A stretch of 41,051 nt of DNA from Magnetococcales bacterium (GCA_015228925.1 JADGCQ010000021.1:1-41051); one strand, 5' to 3'; counted from the first letter of the stretch, positions 32,137 to 41,038 are shown. Made by a program: numbers and translations. Notes: generated by a model not told the origin, from the letters alone.

Positions 32137-32361
32137 GATGGCAAGAATGGGGTCAGGTCTTGCATTGGATGGCAAGAATGGGGTCAGATGGCAAGAATGG
32201 GGTCAGATGGCAAGAATGGGGTCAGGTCTTGCATTGGATGGCAAGAATGGGGTCAGGTCTTGCATTGGATGGCAAGAATGGGGTCAGGTCTTGCATTGCG
32301 ACATTTCCTTTTCGTAAGCGTCGAACGAACCCTAGGATGGCAAGAATGGGGTCACAAGAAT
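32137..32361. repeat. Satellite array grown from the hairpin-element end
   Basis: Tandem units ATGGCAAGAATGGGGTCAG (about 19 bp) and a longer 31-bp form that adds GTCTTGCATTGG. At 32280-32336 there is also a truncated copy of the first 57 bp of the 182-bp element. All share GGGGTCAGGTCTTGCATT with the element's terminal repeat. Confidence 0.85.
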
Positions 32362-32543
32362 GGGGTCAGGTCTTGCATTGCGACATTTCCTTTTCGTAAG
32401 CGTCGAACGAACCCTAGGGTTCCAAATATTTTTTGTATCCGCGATCCTGGTCCCTTATTTCTAACAAGAGGGAGAAAGGATATGGATACTATAAAGCTGG
32501 ATGGGGATTGCTTCACCAATGTCGTAATGTAAGACCTGACCCC
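32362..32543 (+). mobile_element. 182-bp inverted-repeat element, copy 1
   Basis: Ends are 26-bp inverted repeats (GGGGTCAGGTCTTGCATT then GCGACATT, against the same with one or two changes). Inside, GTATC, ATCCT and TCCCT pair with AGGGA, AGGAT and GATAC, so the whole unit can fold back. No transposase inside; it resembles a MITE or REPIN moved by an enzyme in trans, such as a RAYT-type transposase. Confidence 0.85.
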
Positions 32544-32597
32544 AGGCACCTGTGTGACCCCAGGCACCTGTGTGACCCCAGGCACCTGTGTGACCCC
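32544..32597. repeat. Tandem TGACCCCAGGCACCTGTG repeats
   Basis: About three 18-bp units directly after the right end of copy 1. The same CCCAGGCAC motif follows the other element ends near 31190, 34160 and 35360. Confidence 0.8.
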
Positions 32598-32696
32598 ATA
32601 TCGTTCCTAATGTCGAAAGCGTGTTCGATGGTGATGGTGAACAGGGAACGGTCAAACATGGGTCCGGGAAAACAATAAAGGGCCGAATTGATGGTG

Positions 32697-32790
32697 TTCC
32701 CGGAGTTCAGTGAAATGGATATACTGTCCCTGGAATTCTGTCCCTGGAATTCGAGTGAAATGGATATACTGTCCCTGGAATTCCGCCAGT
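32697..32790. repeat. Partial copies of the 79-bp hairpin element
   Basis: TGAAATGGATATACTGTCCC occurs twice, each followed by TGGAATTC, with an extra TGTCCCTGGAATTC between. These are right-arm pieces of the element at 33815-33893 and 34404-34482. Confidence 0.7.
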
Positions 32791-32846
32791 TCTCTACTCT
32801 ACTGGATTTTGGATTTCCTTCTGAGACACCCCACGGGGGATTCTGC

Positions 32847-33698
32847 ATGCAATATGCATTAATTGGATCAAATCGTCATGAGCCATTTCCTCGCGGACGT
32901 GGCATCTGTCCGATGTGCGGCTCTGGGATGATCGCCAAGTGCGGCCCGCACGTACTCCATCACTGGGCACATGAGGGGAGGAAAAATTGCGATCCCTGGT
33001 GGGAGAATGAAACTGAATGGCACCGTACATGGAAGAATCTGTTTCCCGAAGAGTGTCGCGAAGTTTCTCTCGTAGCGTCAGACGGTGAAATTCATCGCGC
33101 AGATATCAGAACTCCGACCGGTATCTATATTGAGGTTCAGCATTCAGCAATGACGGACGTGGAGAGGGATTCTCGGGAAGGGTTCTATCGCAACTTGATC
33201 TGGATTATTGATGGTCGCGCATTTTTGAAAAATTTCGATGTTCTCCATGAGCTTCCAGATCCGAATTCCGAAGCCGCTTTGGACATCGTGTGGTTCAAGG
33301 CAAAACGTCCGTCGTATGGGGCTGCGCAGGGGATATATTATCGCCTGTCGGAAACCAGAAAAATTTACCCGGATAGGCACTTCACAAAAGCAAACATCAA
33401 AGCCAACATTGATATTATGGTAAAGATTCACAGTATTCGTGAAATCAAAGCCGATGTCGATCAGGCTTATCGAGGCCATCATCAATACGATTGGATTCGG
33501 CCTCGTCGCACTTGGCTTGACGCTACCTGCCCCGTCTACATCGATTTTGGCAACGACCATCTCGCTAGGTTGGAAATATACGACGAGTCAAATTTACCGT
33601 GTATCCGATATATTACGAAGAAAAAATTCCTCCATGATGTGATGGTTGAAACCGATGCCAGCAGGATAGCTACTCGTTTCTACCCGCTACCAGGGTAA
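32847..33698 (+). CDS. CoiA-like competence/nuclease family protein
   Basis: 283 residues from ATG 32847 (GGGGGA 7 nt upstream). A zinc-finger-like start, CPMCGSGMIAKCG with HHWAH (C21, C24, H39-H42), is followed by the CoiA-family core: ETEWHRTWKNLFP (55-67), HRADI (83-87) and IEVQHS (95-100). These are the residues of a PD-(D/E)XK-type nuclease core. CoiA itself aids recombination of incoming DNA; solitary homologues in Gram-negative genomes are of unknown use and some sit in defence or mobile settings. This one lies alone among mobile hairpin repeats on both sides. Confidence 0.8.
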   Translation: MQYALIGSNRHEPFPRGRGICPMCGSGMIAKCGPHVLHHWAHEGRKNCDPWWENETEWHRTWKNLFPEECREVSLVASDGEIHRADIRTPTGIYIEVQHSAMTDVERDSREGFYRNLIWIIDGRAFLKNFDVLHELPDPNSEAALDIVWFKAKRPSYGAAQGIYYRLSETRKIYPDRHFTKANIKANIDIMVKIHSIREIKADVDQAYRGHHQYDWIRPRRTWLDATCPVYIDFGNDHLARLEIYDESNLPCIRYITKKKFLHDVMVETDASRIATRFYPLPG

Positions 33699-33814
33699 AC
33701 AGATTTGTTAGCCCATGTTTAACATGGTTATTTTTATTTAGTTATTAATCAAATATTTACGCTATCGATTTTTCCCGTAAGGCACTACAAATGTACAATT
33801 CTCTGATTGACGGA

Positions 33815-33893
33815 GAAATCTGGGGACAGTATATCCATTTCACAGATGTCCCAGATTACAGTAGGTAAATTGACATACTACCCCCGGATTTCG
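33815..33893 (+). repeat. 79-bp hairpin element, copy a
   Basis: GAAATCTGGGGACAGTATAT at one end and a degraded inverted copy (ATACTACCCCCGGATTTC) at the other. It aligns along its full length with the reverse complement of 34404-34482. Confidence 0.8.
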
Positions 33894-33929
33894 AGAATGG
33901 GGTCAGGTCTTGCATTGGATTTCGAGAAT

Positions 33930-34111
33930 GGGGTCAGGTCTTGCATTGCGACATTTCCTTTTCGTAAGCACCGAACGAACCCCAGGGTTCCAAATATTTT
34001 TCGTATCCGCGATCCTGGTCCCTTATTTCCAACAAGAGGGAGAAAGGATATGGATACTATAAAGCTGGATGGGGATTGCTTCACAAATGTCGTAATGCAA
34101 GACCTGACCCC
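33930..34111 (+). mobile_element. 182-bp inverted-repeat element, copy 2
   Basis: Same length and ends as copy 1; inverted repeats at 33930-33955 and 34086-34111 differ at one position. Directly upstream is another GGGGTCAGGTCTTGCATT unit (33899-33917). Confidence 0.88.
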
Positions 34112-34200
34112 AGACCCTGCATGTGACCCCAGACCCTGACCCCAGACCCCGGCATGACCCCAGACCCCAGGCAGGCACCTTTGACCCCAGGCACCTTGCA
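34112..34200. repeat. Degenerate GACCCCAGACCC / CCAGGCACC array
   Basis: Short tandem units derived from the outer end of the 182-bp element (TGACCCCAGACCC and TTTGACCCCAGGCACC). Confidence 0.75.
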
Positions 34201-34233
34201 ATGGGACCGCCGTTTTTGCAATAGATGCCATGC

Positions 34234-34371
34234 TTATTTCTTCCCTCCAAATATTGCCCAAACAATGGTTAGCATTATCTTGGCTGTAAGATATATAGGA
34301 ATAAAAGTCAGCTTAGTTATCATCCAAGCAATAGACATTGCTCCAGACATATGTTTGCTATCAAGTGGCAT
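34234..34371 (-). CDS. 45-residue putative membrane peptide
   Basis: ATG 34371 to TAA, 45 codons. It begins MPLDSKHMSGAMSIAWMITK, continues as a hydrophobic helix (LTFIPIYLTAKIMLTIVWAI) and ends FGGKK, a membrane segment with a basic end. The ribosome site is weak (AAAGA). Base composition differs from the repeats around it. The ORF is enclosed between the two inverted copies of the 79-bp element, together with 182-bp element copy 2. No homology recognised. Confidence 0.4.
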   Translation of the reverse strand: MPLDSKHMSGAMSIAWMITKLTFIPIYLTAKIMLTIVWAIFGGKK

Positions 34372-34403
34372 AAATTAATCTTTATTAATTGATATTACGC
34401 ATT

Positions 34404-34482
34404 GGGAATCCGGGGACAGTATATCAATTTTCCTACTGTAATCTGGAACCTCTGTGAAATGGATACACTGTCCCCAGATTTC
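34404..34482 (-). repeat. 79-bp hairpin element, copy b (inverted)
   Basis: Reverse-complement partner of 33815-33893. Its own ends, GGGGACAGTATATCAATTT and GAAATGGATACACTGTCCCC, are inverted repeats. It abuts the stop codon of the TPR gene. Confidence 0.8.
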
Positions 34483-34483
34483 G

Positions 34484-35017
34484 TCAGTCAAAAACGGCTT
34501 TTTTCAGCCTCGGATCTGTGAGAATGTTGCTAAATCTTTTGTCGTCGCAGATGTCACCTTTGGAAGTTGGATCAGCTTTGGTGGCCAGGATAAGATACTT
34601 GATACAAAGGTCGATACTTCCTGCGGTAAGATGGGTACCAGCAAGATCAAAATACCCTTCCTTAGCGTCTGGATGTCGTTGAACGGCTTCGGTAAAGGCG
34701 TCGATAGCTGCGGCCAGGTATCCCTTTTCCACGAAAGCATACCCAAGAGAATTGAAAGCGTTGAAAGCGTCCGGGTGGGCATCGATAGCGGATTGCAGCA
34801 ACGCGATTCTCTGATCGATATCAGTAATGCGGTAGCTGGCCATAATTCGATGCGCGGCTTTTTCACGTGCGAATTGCTCTTTGCGAATCCGACTCTCAAA
34901 GCTCTCAAAATCTTGCCGGAGTTTTCGAAGTTTCGTGAACTCAAAGAGAGTCATGACGACAAACAAGGTGCCGATGGTGGTTATGATTACGCCGAGGATG
35001 GCAACTGTGGTGTCCAT
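34484..35017 (-). CDS. Membrane-anchored TPR protein
   Basis: 177 residues. One N-terminal membrane helix (VAILGVIITTIGTLFVVMTL), a charged coiled-coil stretch (FTKLRKLRQDFESFESRIRK), then TPR-like repeats: AIDAHPDAFNAFNSLGYAFV, EKGYLAAAIDAFTEAVQRHP, and DAKEGYFDLAGTHLTAGSID. The C-terminus GDICDDKRFSNILTDPRLKK resembles the ends of other TPR proteins of this size. It probably holds a cytoplasmic partner at the inner membrane. It stands alone between hairpin repeats. Confidence 0.75.
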   Translation of the reverse strand: MDTTVAILGVIITTIGTLFVVMTLFEFTKLRKLRQDFESFESRIRKEQFAREKAAHRIMASYRITDIDQRIALLQSAIDAHPDAFNAFNSLGYAFVEKGYLAAAIDAFTEAVQRHPDAKEGYFDLAGTHLTAGSIDLCIKYLILATKADPTSKGDICDDKRFSNILTDPRLKKAVFD

Positions 35018-35186
35018 GGGTTATCCGCTCTCAGCCGTACCGTTTTCCCTCGGTCTCATATTGCTCCTCTGCAATCGGTGGAATCCTACTCACGACAAAC
35101 ATTCTCCTATGAAAGTTGGAATGCGCCCTCAACGCATTCTGCACCGATTGCGCCTATATCGTCAATTGGAAAGTGTCATCAAGAAT

Positions 35187-35363
35187 GGGGTCAGGTCTTG
35201 CATTGCGACATTTCCTTTTTGTAAGCACCGAACGAACCCCAGGGTTCCAAATATTTTTTGTATCCGCGATCCTGGTCCCTTATTTCTAACAAGAGGGAGA
35301 AAGGATATGGATACTATAAATCTGGATGGGGATTGCTTCACAAATGTCGTAATGCATGACCCC
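35187..35363 (+). mobile_element. 182-bp inverted-repeat element, copy 3 (5 bp deleted)
   Basis: Left inverted repeat intact at 35187-35212. The right repeat reads GTAATGCATGACCCC, lacking five bases of the full GCAAGACCTGACCCC, which accounts for the length of 177 bp. Confidence 0.85.
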
Positions 35364-35531
35364 AGGCACTTCTTGACCCCAGGCACAGTGCAATCTTCCT
35401 AAGAGTGAAATCGCGCAGACAGTGTGTCGAATGACACGATTATGATCTATGAAAACCATCAAATATATTACAACGATATAAAATAAAATAAATAATTTTA
35501 TGGTCCTGATTTTGCGGTTAGCCGGGCAGTT

Positions 35532-35551
35532 CCCACCCGGTACCGGGTGGG
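35532..35551. promoter_or_regulatory. Perfect 20-bp palindrome in the receptor leader
   Basis: CCCACCCGGTACCGGGTGGG, symmetric at every position, lies 26 bp before the receptor start and 10 bp before its GGAGG ribosome site. It could be a repressor operator or an RNA hairpin that controls translation. It does not match a Fur box (AT-rich) by eye. Confidence 0.6.
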
Positions 35552-35577
35552 TCACCAAAACCATCTGGAGGTTGTGA

Positions 35578-37956
35578 ATGTACGCTTCAAGAGTGTTTCC
35601 GTGTGCCCTGGCCGCAGTGTGTGGGTTTTCCTTTTTTTCGTCGGATGGCCGTGCGGATACGGCGGTTCAGGGTGGTGCGCAACCACATTCCCAACAGAAG
35701 GTCGATGGGGAACCTGTCAGAATGCCGGAAGTCGTGGTCACTGCCCCGCGTGCGAAAAATGACGGGGAGCATCGCGGAGAATTTTTGGATGAAGCCAATC
35801 TTAAGTTTTTGCAGGCGGCAACCAGCGATACTTCTTCGCTGTTGCGTGGCGTTGCCGGTGTGAACCTACAGGGTGCCGGAGGCGTTTCGAGCCTTCCGGT
35901 CATGCATGGGCTGGGAGATGACCGTTTGCGCGTGCAGGTCAACGGGGTCAACCTGATTTCATCCTGCCCCAACCACATGAATCCTCCCCTTTCCTATGTT
36001 GACCCGGCCCATGTTGAAAGTGCCGAGGTGTTGACCCGGACGGTGCCTGTCAGTGCCGGTGGCGATAGCATCGGTGGCACGATTCGGATTGAATCATCGG
36101 CCCCTGAATTCGCCGACGCCGGTTCGGGAATACTCTTCAAAGGGCAGGGAAGTACCTTTTATCGGAGCAATGGCGATGCCTGGGCCGGAAGTCTCTCCAT
36201 GAATGCAGCCGGAGAAAAAGTGGCCCTCCGCTATAGCGGTTCGGCAGCCAAATCCGATAATTATCAAGCGGCCAAACAGTTCAAACCGTCCTCTCTAGCG
36301 GCGACAGACCGTGACTGGATCGATGGCGATGAGGTCGGATCTTCCAGATATAACGTTTCCAACCATGAAGTCGGACTGGCCGTCGGCCATGATAGCCATC
36401 TTTTCGATCTCAGACTGGGGTTTCAAGATATCCCTTATCAGGATTTTCCCAATCAACGTATGGATATGACCCTGAACGAAAACGTCCTGGGTAATCTGCA
36501 CTATACGGGAACCTTTGGTTGGGGAATGTTTGAGGCGAGAATCTACGATGAACATACGCGCCATCGGATGGATTTCTCCGAGGACAAGCAGTTTCTTTAT
36601 GGCACCGCGCAAACAATCCTGGCTCCAGGAATGCCGATGAACACCGATGGTAACAATCTGGGAGGGGAGATCCGGGGAGATATCACCCTGTCCGCACGCG
36701 ATACGTTGCGGGTAGGGGTCGAGGGGCAGCGTTATCGGTTGGATGACTGGTGGCCACCTTCTCCCTCGGTGTTACCCGCAGGTTATACGTATGGCGGGAT
36801 GGCCCCTAATACCTTTTGGAATATCAACAATGGTGAACGGGATCGTCTTGGCGGTTTTGTCGAATGGGAGGCACAATGGAACTCGGAATGGTTGACGCTG
36901 ATGGGCTTGCGTAGTGATACCGTGATGATGGATACGGGCCCCGTTCAGGGGTATAACAACGAGCAGACGGGAATGGGGGTCTATGGGGATCCGTCGATTG
37001 CCACCAGTGTCCCTGGGAAGTTCAACGCCGCTGACCGCGAGCGTACCGACAATAATGTGGATATGACGGCGTTGTTGCGTTACACCCCAGGCCAGAGGCA
37101 CTTTTTTGAGGTCGGGTATTCCCGGAAGACCCGCTCCCCCAATCTGTATGAGCGTTATGCCTGGTCACCGAGTACCATGGTCATGGAGATGATCAATTTT
37201 GCCGGAGACGGTAACTATTATATCGGTAATCTTGGCGTGGAACCGGAAACGGCCCATACGTTCAGCGTTACAGCCGATTTGCATGGGCCATCCAAAGAGA
37301 CGTGGGGGCTTAAGATCACACCGTATTTTACCCGGATCGAGGATTACATCGATGCCCGGCGTTGTCCGGCTGACGTTTGCACAAATGCCAACGGTACGGC
37401 GGCCACCAGCACCAGTGCCGTTGTCAAGGCGTTGACCGCCACGACCGGCTTTGTCTATCTGCAATATATCAATCAGTCGGCGCAACTCTATGGGGTGGAC
37501 CTTTCCAGCCATTTCTTGGTGGCAGACCATGACGATTATGGCAGCCTGACGGCGACCCAGACGCTGGGTTATCTGGTGGGGGAAAATCGTGAAACTGGCG
37601 ATAATCTTTATAACATCATGCCACTGAATGGAAATCTGGCCCTGGTGCATCGGAAGGATCGTTGGACCAATACCGTTGAAGAGCAGTTGGTGGCTCCCAA
37701 GGAGGAGGTGTCGCAGACCCGCAACGAGGTCAAGACGGGAGGTTATGGATTGCTCAATCTGCGTTCAAGTTATGAGTGGGATACGGTTCGTCTGGATCTG
37801 GGGATCGAGAACACCTTGGATCAATTTTACTACCAGCCGTTGGGTGGGGCCTATGTGGGGCAGGGGGCAACCATGTCCGGTGGCGCAGTCCCTTGGGGAA
37901 CCCCGGTCCCCGGTATGGGTAGGGTTGTGTTCGGCGGGTTGACGGTGAAGTTTTAA
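35578..37956 (+). CDS. TonB-dependent outer-membrane receptor, probable copper type (OprC/NosA-like)
   Basis: 792 residues with GGAGG before ATG 35578. A signal peptide (about 1-26), a TonB-box-like segment PEVVVTAPR (50-58), a plug domain (about 70-175; LLRGVAGVNLQGAGGVSSLP, GGDSIGGTIRIES) and a beta-barrel ending GRVVFGGLTVKF with the C-terminal Phe. The plug carries CPNHMNPPLSY: C130 and M134 make the CxxxM motif and H329/M331 an HxM motif, matching the copper ligands described for OprC. That points to copper uptake, possibly for copper enzymes, but specificity is inferred. The gene is alone and convergent with purH. Confidence 0.88.
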   Translation: MYASRVFPCALAAVCGFSFFSSDGRADTAVQGGAQPHSQQKVDGEPVRMPEVVVTAPRAKNDGEHRGEFLDEANLKFLQAATSDTSSLLRGVAGVNLQGAGGVSSLPVMHGLGDDRLRVQVNGVNLISSCPNHMNPPLSYVDPAHVESAEVLTRTVPVSAGGDSIGGTIRIESSAPEFADAGSGILFKGQGSTFYRSNGDAWAGSLSMNAAGEKVALRYSGSAAKSDNYQAAKQFKPSSLAATDRDWIDGDEVGSSRYNVSNHEVGLAVGHDSHLFDLRLGFQDIPYQDFPNQRMDMTLNENVLGNLHYTGTFGWGMFEARIYDEHTRHRMDFSEDKQFLYGTAQTILAPGMPMNTDGNNLGGEIRGDITLSARDTLRVGVEGQRYRLDDWWPPSPSVLPAGYTYGGMAPNTFWNINNGERDRLGGFVEWEAQWNSEWLTLMGLRSDTVMMDTGPVQGYNNEQTGMGVYGDPSIATSVPGKFNAADRERTDNNVDMTALLRYTPGQRHFFEVGYSRKTRSPNLYERYAWSPSTMVMEMINFAGDGNYYIGNLGVEPETAHTFSVTADLHGPSKETWGLKITPYFTRIEDYIDARRCPADVCTNANGTAATSTSAVVKALTATTGFVYLQYINQSAQLYGVDLSSHFLVADHDDYGSLTATQTLGYLVGENRETGDNLYNIMPLNGNLALVHRKDRWTNTVEEQLVAPKEEVSQTRNEVKTGGYGLLNLRSSYEWDTVRLDLGIENTLDQFYYQPLGGAYVGQGATMSGGAVPWGTPVPGMGRVVFGGLTVKF

Positions 37957-38006
37957 ACGCACACGGCTTGGAAAATAATACGGATACCTTGCCCAATGAT
38001 CGCGGG

Positions 38007-38032
38007 GGTCCGGGGATTATCTTCCCTGGACC
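38007..38032. terminator. Hairpin between convergent receptor and purH genes
   Basis: GGTCC-G-GGG and CCC-T-GGACC pair around an ATTATCTT loop. No T-tract follows on either side, so if it ends transcription it does so weakly. It lies where both transcripts converge. Confidence 0.4.
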
Positions 38033-38074
38033 ACCGGAATCATTGGATTTGTTGAAACTTACCGTCCAATCACC

Positions 38075-39688
38075 TTAGTGTTTGAAATGCCGAATGCCGG
38101 TGAACACCATGGCCATATTGGCTTCGTTGGCGGCGTCGATGACCTCTTGGTCGCGGATGGATCCCCCCGGTTGAATGACGGCGGTGGCCCCGGCGGCGGC
38201 GGCGGCGTCAATGCCATCCCGGAAGGGGAAAAAGGCGTCGGAAGCCAACACCGATCCCACCAGAAAATCTTCCTGACGTTTCAGCGTTTGCTGTGTTTCG
38301 CGCGCTTTCCAAACGGCGATGCGGGAGGCGTCAACCCGGCTCATCTGACCGGCACCCACCCCCACTGTGGTGAGATCCCGCGCATAGACGATGGCGTTGG
38401 ATTTAACGTGTTTGGCGACCTTCCAGGCAAACAACATGTCCAAAAGTTCCCGTTCACTGGGGGGGCGACGGGTGACGGTTTTTATGTCGTTGCGGGTGAG
38501 GAGATGGTGATCCCCCTCTTGGAGCAACATGCCGCCACGGACCCGTTTCATATCCAAAGTCCCTGGATGATTGGGGAGGTGGTTGCTCGCGGACGGACCG
38601 AGGGGAGGTGTTTCCAACAGGCGCAGGTTGCTTTTTTCTGCCAGAACGGCCCGGGCTTCGGCGTCAAATCCCGGAGCGATGACCGCTTCGACGAAGGTTT
38701 TGGCAATTTCACGCGCCAATGGACCCGTAATCGGGCGATTGCAGGCGATGATCCCCCCAAATGCGGAAACCGGATCGGTATCGCGTGCCCGGCAATAGGC
38801 GGCGAGCAGATCATCACCTAGGGCAACACCGCAGGGGTTGGTATGCTTGACGATCACCGTCGCCGCTTCATCAAACTCCTTGACCAGTTCAAAGGCACCG
38901 TTGGCATCATGAATGTTGTTGAAGGAAAGTTCTTTCCCTTGGAGCGGTTTGGCCTGCGAAACACAGGCATGATCCAGGATGGGACGCTCTTCATAGAATG
39001 CGGCCAATTGGTGGGGATTTTCACCATACCGCATCTCTTGGCGTTTATGGAACTGAAGGGTGACAACGGCAGGGAACCGTTGCGGTTGGTGAGTTTCGTC
39101 CAATGCCGTCAGCCAGTTGGCGATGGCGGCATCATAGGCGGCGGTACGGACAAAGACTTTTTTGGCCAGATGAAAATTGGTGGCGGCGGTGACTGCGCCA
39201 CCATGGGTGTTCATCTCTGTAAGGATGGGATCATAATCTTGAGGATCGGTGATGACGGTGACGCCGGCATGGTTTTTTGCCGCCGAACGCAACATGGCGG
39301 GTCCACCGATATCAATATTTTCAATGGCCCGTTCCAGGGTGCAACCCGCTTGGTTGACGGTTTGCTCGAACGGGTACAGATTGACCACCACCATGTCGAT
39401 GTTTTCCAAGCCGTGGGCATCCATTTGGGCTTTATGGTCGGCGTTGCCACGGATGCCCAGCAGACCGCCGTGAATCTTGGGATGGAGCGTTTTGACCCGG
39501 CCATCGAGCATTTCAGGAAATCCGGTAAAGTCGGATACATCGGTGACCGGGATGCCATGATCTTTCAGAAAGCGGGCGGTACCGCCGGTGGAGAGAATGC
39601 GGACCCCTAGGGCAACGAGTCCGTGGGCAAAACGGTCCAGGCCGTTTTTGTCGGTGACGCTGATGAGTGCCGTATGAATGGTAGGCAT
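38075..39688 (-). CDS. purH: Bifunctional AICAR transformylase / IMP cyclohydrolase
   Basis: 537 residues from ATG 39688; a TTG 21 bp upstream is less likely because it would overlap the rsmB stop. It catalyses the last two steps of purine synthesis: formyl transfer to AICAR and closure to IMP. The N-terminal MGS-like cyclohydrolase domain (about 1-150) has [16 protein letters not shown] and [13 protein letters not shown] (66-78); the C-terminal transformylase has RYGENPHQ (220-227), the catalytic KHTNPCG (281-287) and later SDAFFPF and [11 protein letters not shown]. Length and motifs are complete. It follows rsmB by 17 bp on the same strand. Confidence 0.97.
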   Translation of the reverse strand: MPTIHTALISVTDKNGLDRFAHGLVALGVRILSTGGTARFLKDHGIPVTDVSDFTGFPEMLDGRVKTLHPKIHGGLLGIRGNADHKAQMDAHGLENIDMVVVNLYPFEQTVNQAGCTLERAIENIDIGGPAMLRSAAKNHAGVTVITDPQDYDPILTEMNTHGGAVTAATNFHLAKKVFVRTAAYDAAIANWLTALDETHQPQRFPAVVTLQFHKRQEMRYGENPHQLAAFYEERPILDHACVSQAKPLQGKELSFNNIHDANGAFELVKEFDEAATVIVKHTNPCGVALGDDLLAAYCRARDTDPVSAFGGIIACNRPITGPLAREIAKTFVEAVIAPGFDAEARAVLAEKSNLRLLETPPLGPSASNHLPNHPGTLDMKRVRGGMLLQEGDHHLLTRNDIKTVTRRPPSERELLDMLFAWKVAKHVKSNAIVYARDLTTVGVGAGQMSRVDASRIAVWKARETQQTLKRQEDFLVGSVLASDAFFPFRDGIDAAAAAGATAVIQPGGSIRDQEVIDAANEANMAMVFTGIRHFKH

Positions 39689-39705
39689 GAATGGTGATTC
39701 CCAAG

Positions 39706-40968
39706 TCAAGATTTGCGTTCAAGAATGGCGGCAAAAAAACCGTCGGTTTGTGATCGATGGGGGTGAAGGGTAAAAAAAGGTGACGTGGGGTGCAACCCCT
39801 GACATGCAGCAAGGCTTGCGATTTGGCTATGGGGGCGGAGATGAAAATCACGGTACTCCGCTAAAAAACCGTTGACGACCTCTTCATTTTCCCGGGCCAT
39901 GAGGGAACAGGTTGCATAAATTAATCGTCCTTTTGGGGCGACCAGCCGGGCGGCGGCTTGCAGAATGGCGCATTGACGCATGTGGAAGGTTTCCAAAGCG
40001 TCGGGGGTCAATCGCCATTTGATATCTGGGTTGCGGCGCAAGGTTCCGGTGGCACTACAGGGGGCATCGACCAAAACACGGAGGGCACCGCCTTGAAGTT
40101 TTTTTAAAGCGCGGTCCCCTTCATGGCGTATCGTCAGGGGGGTGATGCATTTTAATCCCCCCCGTTTGCTCCTTGGATTTAAGCGTTGCAATCGTTTTGC
40201 ATCGGTATCGATGGCCCAGACGCGGCCCCGATCGGCCATGAGTGTTGCCATGTGCAAGGATTTACCTCCGGCTCCGGCGCAAAAATCGATGACGGTCATG
40301 CCCGGTTGTGGTGCGACTAGGTGGCCAATCAACTGGCTCCCTTCGTCCTGGACTTCAAAAAATCCCTGCTGGAAGGGGGCCAGGGTTGATAAAGCGGGTC
40401 GTCCTTGGAGTCGTAAACCATCGGGTGAACAGGGGGTGGCTTGGGAGAGGATCCCTAGGGACTCCAGTTGGGTTTGTAGGGCTTGCCGTGTGGTTTTGCG
40501 AATATTGACGCGGATATCGACCATTCCGGGGCTGTTGAGTGCTTTCGCCAGGGCTTGGGTCTCTTCCTGGCCAAATTGTCGCAGCCAGGATTCCCAGATC
40601 CATGGGGGCAAGGATACTTGTTTCCAGGGTGGGAGTTGATCGATTGGGAACGGTTCTTCAATGTTGGCGATGGGGGGGAGAGGTGGCGGCCAGTGGGGGG
40701 GGGTTGCTCCCGATTCCTGAGTGATTTCCATGGCTGCCATGGCTGTCAGAGACTTCAGGGTGGGGGGGAGGCCGGGAAAATGGTGGTGGTGTCGTGCTTC
40801 CAGCAGGTCGCGGAAGCGCAATACGCAGTAGACCAAGGCACCGATATGGCGACGTTGGAGCTGGCCACTGCGATGGGTACGGAAATGGTGATCCAGCAGT
40901 TTATCGGCGGCGTTGTGTGTTGCAAAAATTTGTTCCAGGAGTAACCCTGCCTGGGTTATTTCATCCAC
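39706..40968 (-). CDS. rsmB: 16S rRNA m5C methyltransferase, RsmB/NOL1-NOP2-Sun family
   Basis: 420 residues, starting at GTG 40968 (GAGG 9 nt upstream). An N-terminal NusB-like helical region (about 1-80) precedes the methyltransferase domain: SAM-binding [10 protein letters not shown] (228-237), [18 protein letters not shown] (301-318, Cys304) and [13 protein letters not shown] (351-363, catalytic Cys354). The family methylates cytosine 967 of 16S rRNA (E. coli numbering). It forms an operon with purH. A Sun-family enzyme of different target cannot be excluded, but the N-terminal domain favours RsmB. Confidence 0.92.
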   Translation of the reverse strand: MDEITQAGLLLEQIFATHNAADKLLDHHFRTHRSGQLQRRHIGALVYCVLRFRDLLEARHHHHFPGLPPTLKSLTAMAAMEITQESGATPPHWPPPLPPIANIEEPFPIDQLPPWKQVSLPPWIWESWLRQFGQEETQALAKALNSPGMVDIRVNIRKTTRQALQTQLESLGILSQATPCSPDGLRLQGRPALSTLAPFQQGFFEVQDEGSQLIGHLVAPQPGMTVIDFCAGAGGKSLHMATLMADRGRVWAIDTDAKRLQRLNPRSKRGGLKCITPLTIRHEGDRALKKLQGGALRVLVDAPCSATGTLRRNPDIKWRLTPDALETFHMRQCAILQAAARLVAPKGRLIYATCSLMARENEEVVNGFLAEYRDFHLRPHSQIASLAACQGLHPTSPFFTLHPHRSQTDGFFAAILERKS

Positions 40969-41010
40969 GGGTCGTGCCTCAAAAAAATAAATGATGAAAT
41001 GATTAAAAGA

Positions 41011-41038
41011 AAAAAGGGGTCTGGGGGATTGCCCCCAG
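41011..41038 (-). terminator. Terminator-like hairpin upstream of rsmB
   Basis: CTGGGGG and CCCCCAG form a 7-bp stem with an ATTG loop. On the minus strand it is followed by ACCCC and six T, so it could end a gene lying to the right of the window. Confidence 0.55.

Larger units (their letters stand above)
35018..35577. other. 560-bp region with hairpin element and receptor leader
   Basis: No gene. It contains the 182-bp element copy 3 (35187-35363), a CCCAGGCAC tail, an AT-rich stretch (35440-35505) that could hold the receptor promoter, and a perfect 20-bp palindrome in the leader. Confidence 0.6.

Noticed and set aside
32137-32300. CRISPR-like look of regularly spaced repeats
   Set aside because: Units are tandem with no unique spacers, vary between 19 and 31 bp, and match mobile-element ends; no cas genes.
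32476-32531. Short peptide MDTIKLDGDCFTNVV preceded by a good ribosome site in each 182-bp element copy
   Set aside because: The site is the complement of the element's left arm, and the reading frame ends differently in every copy, so a structural role explains it better than coding.
32122-32532. ORFs across the satellite array (WQEWGQ-type repeats)
   Set aside because: Translation of tandem DNA repeats; no ribosome site or conserved start, and several frames are open for the same reason.
35403-35577. Cobalamin riboswitch before the TonB-dependent receptor
   Set aside because: No B12 box or the multi-helix core can be seen; only a simple palindrome is present.
38078-38821. Plus-strand ORF of 247 codons opposite purH
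   Set aside because: purH is certain on the minus strand; the opposite frame is a composition shadow.
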